DNA from: Sedimenticola_A endophacoides
GTDB taxonomy: Bacteria; Pseudomonadota; Gammaproteobacteria; Chromatiales; Chromatiaceae
Direction: 5' to 3'
DNA: 11,162 nucleotides
Assembly: GCA_003062345.1 (NCBI GenBank)
Contig: PQCO01000098.1
Span: 1 to 11,162 of the forward strand
A program made the translations under genes and the position numbers. Shown here one piece after another: positions 6,040 to 11,162 of the stretch; positions within the stretch are counted from its first letter, which is position 1; every line of letters starts with the position of its first letter. The notes below the pieces were generated by a model, which worked only from the letters and a program-made list of their open reading frames with translations, ran no database searches and had not been told where the DNA came from.

Positions 6040-6579
6040 ATGGCCGATGATCCCAAGAAAATCGTAGTTGAGGTCGTCGCCCGCCTGGGGCGCGAGACCC
6101 AGCTCCACCTCGACGAGCGGCATAAGCATTTTCAGTTCACCAATATCATCCTGCTGGCGGTATCGGCGGTGCTGGTGGTGGTGGCGGTATTCAACGTCTA
6201 CAACATACACATCCTCTACCGAAATCTCAGCGGCATCGTCAACAATATGGATTCGATGCACAGCAACCTGAAGGGGATCACCCGTAACATGGTCAACATC
6301 ACCCACGAGATGGAGACCATCGAGGCGCATATGCAGGAGATGGACACGATCACCACGCATACCGCGGAGTTGGCCGATACCATGCCACGGGTGCGTGGCA
6401 GCATGGCGCACATGACCGGGACGGTGGATGTGATCGAGCAGGACATGGCGTTGCTCGGCGCCGGAATGACCAATATCGACCAGCGCATCGTCCAGATGAC
6501 GGGTGGCGTGGCGGTGATGCGTGAGAATGTGCGCCAGATCGCCCGGCCCATGGGTTTCATGAATCCGATGATGCCCTGA
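6040..6579 (+). CDS. Single-pass membrane protein with Met-rich coiled coil (second of a pair)
   Basis: This 179-residue protein has the same layout as its upstream neighbour: a polar, charged N-terminus (1-33), a transmembrane helix at about 34-55 (TNIILLAVSAVLVVVAVFNV), then a coiled coil of about 110 residues. Met recurs at the hydrophobic positions of the coil (NNMDSMHSNL, THEMETIEAHMQEM, RGSMAHMTGTV). The tail reads ARPMGFMNPMMP, comparable to the Pro-ended tail of the first protein, which suggests an ancient duplication. GAGGT overlapping the upstream stop serves as ribosome-binding site and indicates co-translation. No catalytic motif, signal peptidase site or known domain is visible. 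Such proteins are often mis-annotated by coiled-coil similarity, so only the structural description is safe. The stop is 28 bp from the convergent anti-sigma gene, and no clear terminator lies between. Confidence 0.85.
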   Translation: MADDPKKIVVEVVARLGRETQLHLDERHKHFQFTNIILLAVSAVLVVVAVFNVYNIHILYRNLSGIVNNMDSMHSNLKGITRNMVNITHEMETIEAHMQEMDTITTHTAELADTMPRVRGSMAHMTGTVDVIEQDMALLGAGMTNIDQRIVQMTGGVAVMRENVRQIARPMGFMNPMMP

Positions 6580-6607
6580 GGTTGCCCCCTCCCGGTGTCG
6601 CGCGGGA

Positions 6608-7276
6608 TCAGCGCGGCGGCCCGAACTCCACCCCGAATCGCTCCCGATAGGCCCGCTTCAGACAGTTCAGTGCGGCCGGGTCGCCTTGGGCCGTGAGCCG
6701 CTCGGCAAGCTCCGACCAGGCCGCGTATTGGTCCGAGGCGGGGGGGATGAAGGCGGCGCAATCGGGGACCTGGAGCAGACCCTGCCGGGTGCGCGCTGCC
6801 ACCTCCGTGTCCGCTGCTTCGCGCTTCGCACGCTCTTGCGTTGGTGGAGCGGGAGTGCGGACGTTGGATTGGGCCTCGGCGGTGGTGCTCGGTGCATCGG
6901 CCGCAATGTCGCGATGCGCCTTGCCCTCCAGAGACGTCCGGGCCTCCACCCCGGGCGCCCCGGGTCGCGGGGCCTGGCGGGCACGAAGCTCCTTCTGCGG
7001 GGCGCTGTCGCCGGTGAGCTGCGCCTCCTCCAGGGCGGGGGTGGTCGCGGGCGGCGGCTCCACATCCAGCACCCGCAGCAGCACCCCAAGGGCGAGAAAC
7101 CCGACCATGGCGGTGGCCGCGTAACGCCAGCCCGGGGTAAGCCGGGACGAGGTGACGGCATCGCGTGCCGCCTGGCGTATCGCGGTATCCACGGCGGGCG
7201 GCGGCATCTCCCGGCTGCCCAGCCGGTAGAGTCGGCTGACCCGCCGGTCGTCCGGTTCAGTAGTGTGCCGATTCAT
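6608..7276 (-). CDS. Putative single-pass anti-sigma factor
   Basis: This 222-residue protein is encoded directly after the ECF sigma gene and overlaps it by 20 bp, starting at ATG 7276 with GGAGG six bases upstream. Residues of about 8-45 (VSRLYRLGSREMPPPAVDTAI) resemble the short cytoplasmic segment found in many proteins encoded beside ECF sigma factors. A transmembrane helix spans about 51-68 (RYAATAMVGFLALGVLLRVL). A long Pro/Ala-rich, probably periplasmic region follows (about 72-165). A C-terminal helical part holds two cysteines (near QVPDCAAF and LNCLKR) that could form a disulfide. The zinc-binding HxxxCxxC motif of ZAS anti-sigma factors is absent. By context it would sequester the sigma factor at the membrane and sense an envelope signal. 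The role is inferred from gene order and topology, not from a firm domain match. Confidence 0.7.
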   Translation of the reverse strand: MNRHTTEPDDRRVSRLYRLGSREMPPPAVDTAIRQAARDAVTSSRLTPGWRYAATAMVGFLALGVLLRVLDVEPPPATTPALEEAQLTGDSAPQKELRARQAPRPGAPGVEARTSLEGKAHRDIAADAPSTTAEAQSNVRTPAPPTQERAKREAADTEVAARTRQGLLQVPDCAAFIPPASDQYAAWSELAERLTAQGDPAALNCLKRAYRERFGVEFGPPR

Positions 7277-7814
7277 CGCAATCCTCCAGGCCCTGGCGCA
7301 GGCGTCCGAGGGCGTAGCGCAGGCGGCTCTTCACCGTCTCGTGCCCGACGCCGGTGATCTCGGCGATCTGTTTCAGGCTCAATCCCCCCTCCTCCTTGAG
7401 CAGGAAGGCCGAGCGCTGGGGCTCGGAGAGCCCCCCGAGCAGCGCGAACAGCCGCTCCACGCAGTCCCGGATGGTGAGCCAGGTCTCCGGCCAGTTTCCG
7501 TGCAGGGCGACCACCTTCTCCTCCTCCACCGCTTCGGTGGGTGGGCGCCGGGCGCGCCAGTGATCGACCACCCGGTTGTGGGCGATGCGATACAGCCAGG
7601 GCCTGAAACCCTTTCCCGCCACCCACTGGTTCCGTGCGCGAATCACACGCAGCCAGACCTCCTGGTAGAGCTCTTCGGCCAGCGTCTCCTCGCTCACCTG
7701 GCGCCGGATATAGCGGAACAGCGGGGCGCGGTGGCGTTCATAGAGCTGGTCGAAGGCCCCCAGGTCGCCCTCCCGGTAGCGGTTCATCAGGGTTTCGTCA
7801 TCCAGCGGTTTCAT
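7257..7814 (-). CDS. ECF-type RNA polymerase sigma factor
   Basis: This is an alternative sigma factor of the extracytoplasmic-function group, which directs RNA polymerase to stress or envelope-response promoters. The 185-residue protein has only regions sigma2 and sigma4. Sigma2 spans about 15-90, with the core-binding helix AEELYQEVWLRVIRARNQW and the -10 recognition segment FRPWLYRIAHNRVVDHWR. Sigma4 spans about 115-172, with the helix-turn-helix LSLKQIAEITGVGHETVKSR. I prefer ATG 7814, which places the conserved start just ahead of sigma2. An upstream TTG at 7859, adjacent to the VWA stop codon, would add 15 residues and cannot be excluded. It lies between the VWA lipoprotein gene and the putative anti-sigma gene, and all three probably share one transcript. 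No ECF-type promoter motif that would show autoregulation could be identified with confidence. Confidence 0.93.
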   Translation of the reverse strand: MKPLDDETLMNRYREGDLGAFDQLYERHRAPLFRYIRRQVSEETLAEELYQEVWLRVIRARNQWVAGKGFRPWLYRIAHNRVVDHWRARRPPTEAVEEEKVVALHGNWPETWLTIRDCVERLFALLGGLSEPQRSAFLLKEEGGLSLKQIAEITGVGHETVKSRLRYALGRLRQGLEDCDESAHY

Positions 7815-7859
7815 GGTGGGTATCGCGTTCTCCAGGGCCTCGCACGCCCGTTGGTCCAA

Positions 7860-9545
7860 TCATCGCCGACCCTGCAAGCCGTGTGCAAGGCGCACCAGCC
7901 GCAGCAGGTCGCCCCGGTGGCCCATGGGATCCGTGCCGAGCGCCCCGGCGGCCAGGGCGGTGATCTGGGGATAGTCGAAACCGTTGAGGTAGGTGCCGCC
8001 GCGCAGGCGTTGGCCGAAGGCGGCCACCGCGGCGCTGAACCGGAAATCATCACTGCTGCCCTCCAGCGAATCCTGCACATCGGCGGCCCGCAGGGGGGTC
8101 TCGATAAGGCGGCTGCGTGTCTGGTCGGGGGCCTTGTAGCGTAGACGCAGCAGCGCCAGTTCCCGCGTGGCCCGGTCATGCCCGGGGGTGGCGGGGGCGT
8201 AGCGCAGGGGATCGGTCCTCCGGCCGGCACCGCCGCTCAGGGCGATTTCATAGAGGGCGGTTACCGAATGTCCGGCCCCGATCTCTCCGGCGTCCACCTC
8301 GTCGTTGTTGAAATCCTCCCGGCGCAGGGCGCGGTTTTCGTATCCGATGAGGCGGTATTCGGCGACCTGTGCCGGGTTGAACTCGATCTGAATCTTGACG
8401 TCCCCGGCCAGGGTGTGCAGGGTTGCCCCCATCTCATCGATCAGCACCTTCTGCGCCTCCAGAAGGCTGTCGATATAGGCGTGGTTGCCATTGCCGTGGT
8501 CTGCCAGCTGTTCCATCAGTTGATCGTTGTAGTTTCCGCCGCCGAAACCCAGGGTGGTCAGGGCGATTCCCGCACCGCGCTGCCGCTCCACCAGATCGAT
8601 CAGCGCCTGGTGGTTGACGGTACCGACGTTGAAATCGCCGTCGGTGGCCAGCAGAACGCGGTTGATGCCGCCCTCGATGAATGCCTGCCGGGCCAACTGG
8701 TAGGCGAGACGAATACCCGATGCGCCATTGGTCGATCCTCCCGCGCGCAGCTGTTCGAGGGCCTGTTCGATCTTGCTCCGCTGGTCGCCCGGGGTCGGCT
8801 CCAGCACCACCCCAGAGGCGCCGGCGTAGACCACTACGGAGATGCGGTCATCGCCGTCGAGGTGCTTCGAAAGCAGGCTCATGGCGCGCTTCAGCAGGGG
8901 CAGTTTGTCCGGGGAGTCCATGGAACCGGAGACGTCGAGCAGGAACACCAGGTTGGCCGGTGGCAGCTCCCGGGTATCGATCTCCCACGCCTTGATACCG
9001 ATGCGCAGCAGATGGGTGTGGGGATTCCATGGTGTGGGCGCGATCTCGGTGGTGGTCAGAAACGGACGCTCCCGCTGGGCGGGAGCCTGGTCGTCGTAGC
9101 TGAAATAGTTGAGCAGCTCTTCGGTGCGCACCGCGTCGGCCGGTGGCAGACGGCCTTCGTTGAGGATGCGCCTCAGGTTGGCGTAACTGCCGGTGTCGAC
9201 GTCGATACTGAAGGTGGAAACAGGTGTTTCTGCGGCGATCTTCAGTGAATTGTCATTGAAGTGAGCGTATCGTTCTCGATTAATCCATTCGGCGCCGGAT
9301 GGCTGATGGTGCATGGAGAGGACCGGCGCCGCCAGTCCGGCATGTCCCTGACGCTCCGATTTGGCGCTCCGCGAGGATGCCTCGCCCTGCACTGTGAACC
9401 GCCTCTGGTGGAGGTCCGTTGCCGGTTCGAGTCGGACGGTTGGTGCAGGTGACAGGGGTTTCTGCTCCGCCGGGCGCATACCCGGGTCGCAGGCCCCCAG
9501 CAGCAGGGTGAGGGCCAGGGTGGTCAGGGTGACTGGGGTTTTCAT
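7860..9545 (-). CDS. YfbK-family VWA-domain lipoprotein
   Basis: This 561-residue exported lipoprotein starts at ATG 9545, with GAGGA seven bases upstream. A TTG six bases earlier would be too close to that site. The signal peptide ends in LLLGAC with the lipidated Cys at 19. Asp follows at +2, which in E. coli means retention in the inner membrane. A VWA N-terminal YfbK-type region (about 91-150: RYAHFNDNSLK, FSIDVDTGSY, EELLNYF) leads to the VWA domain (about 197-375). Its metal-ion-dependent adhesion site is intact: DVSGSM near 204, the Thr in GGSTNG near 272 and the Asp in ATDGDF near 302. The C-terminal part is the usual YfbK extension. VWA domains bind protein partners through Mg2+. It is the first gene before the sigma and anti-sigma genes, so it may be part of the sensing system or its first target. 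Confidence 0.9.
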   Translation of the reverse strand: MKTPVTLTTLALTLLLGACDPGMRPAEQKPLSPAPTVRLEPATDLHQRRFTVQGEASSRSAKSERQGHAGLAAPVLSMHHQPSGAEWINRERYAHFNDNSLKIAAETPVSTFSIDVDTGSYANLRRILNEGRLPPADAVRTEELLNYFSYDDQAPAQRERPFLTTTEIAPTPWNPHTHLLRIGIKAWEIDTRELPPANLVFLLDVSGSMDSPDKLPLLKRAMSLLSKHLDGDDRISVVVYAGASGVVLEPTPGDQRSKIEQALEQLRAGGSTNGASGIRLAYQLARQAFIEGGINRVLLATDGDFNVGTVNHQALIDLVERQRGAGIALTTLGFGGGNYNDQLMEQLADHGNGNHAYIDSLLEAQKVLIDEMGATLHTLAGDVKIQIEFNPAQVAEYRLIGYENRALRREDFNNDEVDAGEIGAGHSVTALYEIALSGGAGRRTDPLRYAPATPGHDRATRELALLRLRYKAPDQTRSRLIETPLRAADVQDSLEGSSDDFRFSAAVAAFGQRLRGGTYLNGFDYPQITALAAGALGTDPMGHRGDLLRLVRLAHGLQGRR

Positions 9546-9614
9546 GGTCAATTCCTCGCATGGTTTGGTTGATCTCTCGGTTATCCATACGAGCGGGGTG
9601 GGAGGATGGGGTTA

Positions 9615-9627
9615 GAGAATCGTTCTC
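9615..9627. promoter_or_regulatory. Palindrome GAGAA-TCG-TTCTC, possible operator
   Basis: Perfect 5-bp arms flank a 3-base spacer in the divergent promoter region, about 70 bp upstream of the VWA start. The shape is loosely like Fur-family 7-1-7 boxes (about 5 of 7 symmetric positions), but the match is weak and no iron-related gene is nearby. I treat it only as a candidate regulator site. Confidence 0.3.
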
Positions 9628-9682
9628 GGTGCCATGGTGTGAGGAGGTGGATCGGGGAGAGAGTATCCATTGGCTATACTTT

Positions 9683-9693
9683 AGACTGAGTCT
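9683..9693. promoter_or_regulatory. Palindrome AGACT-G-AGTCT next to a -10-like hexamer
   Basis: An 11-base palindrome with one central base lies three bases downstream of TATACT (9675-9680). If that hexamer is a plus-strand -10, the palindrome would cover the transcription start of the CBS-PAS gene, a usual place for a repressor. No matching -35 is seen, so this is tentative. Confidence 0.25.
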
Positions 9694-9828
9694 GTGGGAA
9701 TAATGTGCGTGAAGCCGCTTCTCTCATCGGGATAAAGGGATGGGGATTTTCGCGCCCCCTGGAAGAGTAGTAGAGATGATATCTGGAATGAGTGCTGTAT
9801 TTGTTTTTGAGCGTGGGTCGATCCGGCC

Positions 9829-11028
9829 ATGAGTGTGTTGACTGTTGCGGATATATGCACCTATCCGGTGGAGACGGTGGAGTGCGATACTTCGGTGAGG
9901 GAGGCGCTGCGGCGGATGGGCCGGCGCCGGATCAGTGCGCTGGTTGTGGTGCGCGATGGCAAGCCGATCGGTATTTACACGGAGCGCAATGCGGTCCTGG
10001 TCGCCCATTCACGCAAATTGCCCGATGATCTTACCGTGGCCGAGGTGATGGGTCAGCCTCTGCTGAGCGTGCCTCCGGAGATGGATTATCGCGTGGCCTA
10101 TCAGTTGTCCCAGGACGAGCGGGTTCGGCATCTGGTGGTGATCGACGCGCAGGGCGATGTGCGGGGTATTGTCACCGAGGCCAATTTCCTGAACCACCTT
10201 GGCTATGAGTACCTGGTGAATTTCAAGGAGGTTGGGGCGGTGATGACCCGAAATGTGGTTTCACTTCCCGGAGATGCCGCCGCTGGCGATGCGGTGGATC
10301 TGATGGCTGTGCGAAAATTCAGCTGCATCGTGGTGGTGGATGGACAGCGGCCGGTAGGCATTCTCTCTGAGCGGGATCTGGTGCGGCTGATAGGCCATGG
10401 TTTGGCGCTGGAAGAGACCCCTCTGCGGGAGATCATGAGCTCTCCAGTGCGCTCGGTGACACTGACCCACGATCTGATCAAGACCGTGCAGCTGATGGAG
10501 AAGGAGTCTATCCGGCGCCTGGTGGTGGTGGATGAGCATGGCCAGGTGGCAGGGCTGGTGACGCGCCATGATCTGGTGAAGATGCTTTACAATCGGCATG
10601 TAGAGCACCTGCAGGAGGTCATCGACCGGCTCCGGAAGGAGCTGTCTGTGGAACCTGATCGGCTCTACCATCACCTTCTGGAACACAGCGTGGACCTGAT
10701 CGCGGTCGCCCATGTGCGCACGGGGCGATTGATCGAGGTGAATGCGCGGGTCACGGAGGTGCTTGGCTGTCCCAAGGAGAGGGTGCTTGGTCTGCGCCTG
10801 CAGGATCTCGTGGATGGAATGAGTCAGCAGGAGTGGGAGTCGCGTGCGGCGGACTGCATGGCGGGCAGCGACTCCCTTTTTACCGCCAGCTTTGGATTCA
10901 GCGGAGAAAATCTGCTACCGGTGGAGATCAGCCTTAGCCGGGTTCAGAGCGCACCCAACGATTATCTCGTGGCGGTGATCCGCGATATTGTCCCGCTTCA
11001 GTCGGAATTGGAGTTTTCCTCAATTTGA
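9829..11028 (+). CDS. Four-CBS (two Bateman modules) plus PAS signalling protein
   Basis: This 399-residue, apparently cytoplasmic protein has no membrane helix. Four CBS repeats lie at about residues 6-60, 69-125, 134-189 and 198-255. Each shows the repeat hallmarks (for example VTEANFL, GILSERDLV, GLVTRHDLV), and together they should form two Bateman modules that bind adenine nucleotides. A charged helix (about 256-275, HLQEVIDRLRKEL) links to a PAS domain (about 278-386) ending in the PAC-like VAVIRDI. By family knowledge, such sensor arrays usually continue into GGDEF, EAL or kinase output domains. Here the protein stops nine residues later (QSELEFSSI), and an insertion-sequence gene begins 27 bp downstream. 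It may be a natural stand-alone sensor or a protein truncated by insertion. ATG 9829 has only a weak ribosome-binding site, but an in-frame stop lies just upstream. Confidence 0.9.
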   Translation: MSVLTVADICTYPVETVECDTSVREALRRMGRRRISALVVVRDGKPIGIYTERNAVLVAHSRKLPDDLTVAEVMGQPLLSVPPEMDYRVAYQLSQDERVRHLVVIDAQGDVRGIVTEANFLNHLGYEYLVNFKEVGAVMTRNVVSLPGDAAAGDAVDLMAVRKFSCIVVVDGQRPVGILSERDLVRLIGHGLALEETPLREIMSSPVRSVTLTHDLIKTVQLMEKESIRRLVVVDEHGQVAGLVTRHDLVKMLYNRHVEHLQEVIDRLRKELSVEPDRLYHHLLEHSVDLIAVAHVRTGRLIEVNARVTEVLGCPKERVLGLRLQDLVDGMSQQEWESRAADCMAGSDSLFTASFGFSGENLLPVEISLSRVQSAPNDYLVAVIRDIVPLQSELEFSSI

Positions 11029-11054
11029 GTTAGTAGTAACTTCTGGAGGAAAAT

Positions 11055-11162
11055 ATGAGCAAACGAACCCGACGAAATTTCACGCCCCGGGAAAAGGTGG
11101 CAATCCTGAAGCAGCACCTGGTTGAGGGGCAGCCGGTATCAGACGTGTGTGATGCCCACGGT
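11055..11162 (+). mobile_element. 5' end of an insertion-sequence transposase gene (cut by window edge)
   Basis: The first 36 codons of a gene run off the right edge. GGAGG lies five bases before ATG 11055. The product begins MSKRTRRNFTPREKVAILKQ and continues with a segment like PVSDVCDAHG. This is the basic N-terminus and first helices of the HTH_Tnp_1-type DNA-binding domain seen in IS3-like OrfA or related transposases. Exact IS family, completeness and terminal repeats cannot be judged from this fragment. The element's left end must lie upstream of the ATG, near or inside the end of the CBS-PAS gene. Confidence 0.72.

Larger units (their letters stand above)
9546..9828. other. Divergent intergenic region between the VWA and CBS-PAS genes
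   Basis: No gene is seen in these 283 bp, which must hold promoters for both flanking genes. On the plus strand, TATACT (9675-9680) is a good -10-like hexamer but lacks a matching -35. Two small palindromes are present (9615-9627 and 9683-9693). In the reading frame of the CBS gene, a stop (TGA 9808-9810) shortly upstream confines that gene's start to ATG 9829 or later. Confidence 0.5.

Noticed and set aside
5356..6411. Long minus-strand frame opposite the two coiled-coil genes
   Set aside because: Its His/Asp/Val-rich translation is the typical shadow of Met/Ile/Asp-rich coiled-coil codons. The plus-strand frames have good ribosome-binding sites, a transmembrane helix and tight gene spacing.
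7263..8144. Open frame of 293 codons on the plus strand, opposite the sigma factor and VWA genes
   Set aside because: The minus strand carries unmistakable sigma2/sigma4 and VWA sequences. The antisense translation is rich in Gly/Ala/Gln/His with no motif.
9615..9627. Fur box
   Set aside because: Only the five-base arms are symmetric, the core differs from GATAAT repeats, and no iron-related gene is adjacent. It is kept only as an unnamed palindrome.
1..11162. CRISPR array, tRNA or rRNA genes, phage defence system
   Set aside because: No regularly spaced direct repeats, no tRNA-like cloverleaf and no rRNA-like sequence were noticed by eye. None of the genes matches known defence proteins.

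Overview
The window looks like chromosomal DNA of a GC-rich gammaproteobacterium. Its Liv proteins, YfbK-type VWA lipoprotein, YdcH-like protein and the style of its c-di-GMP and CBS/PAS signalling genes fit a Chromatiales-like or sulfur-oxidiser lineage. That placement is inferred from protein style and is not proven. It is an accessory and regulatory neighbourhood, and no single complete novel system can be demonstrated in it.

Layout. (1) Positions 1-2584, minus strand: a branched-chain amino-acid ABC transporter cluster livK-livH-livM. livK has a clear sigma70-type promoter, and an intrinsic terminator/attenuator separates livK from livH. Two of the three genes are damaged. livK carries a one-base frameshift near 1681, and livM stops after about 122 native residues at a junction near position 125, next to a REP-like palindrome. 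No ATPase gene (livG/livF) is present. (2) Positions 2850-5067, minus strand: a putative signalling operon of a YdcH/DUF465 small protein, a receiver protein with a CheC/CheX-like C-terminal domain, and a PAS-GGDEF diguanylate cyclase, the last two 4 bp apart. (3) Positions 5446-6579, plus strand: two adjacent, similarly built single-pass membrane proteins with long Met-rich coiled coils and proline-ending C-termini. I cannot name a family for them. (4) Positions 6608-9545, minus strand: a VWA lipoprotein, an ECF sigma factor and a putative membrane anti-sigma factor, forming a likely surface or stress-sensing operon. (5) Positions 9829-11028, plus strand: a four-CBS plus PAS protein that ends abruptly after the PAS domain. 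(6) Positions 11055-11162: the 5' end of an insertion-sequence transposase gene, cut by the window edge.

The genes suggest an environment-sensing region with c-di-GMP output, an envelope-stress ECF circuit and a Bateman/PAS sensor. It is flanked by signs of mobile-element activity and by an amino-acid uptake operon in apparent decay. The most worthwhile leads are the paired coiled-coil membrane proteins, the receiver-CheC/diguanylate cyclase pair, and the double lesion in liv.
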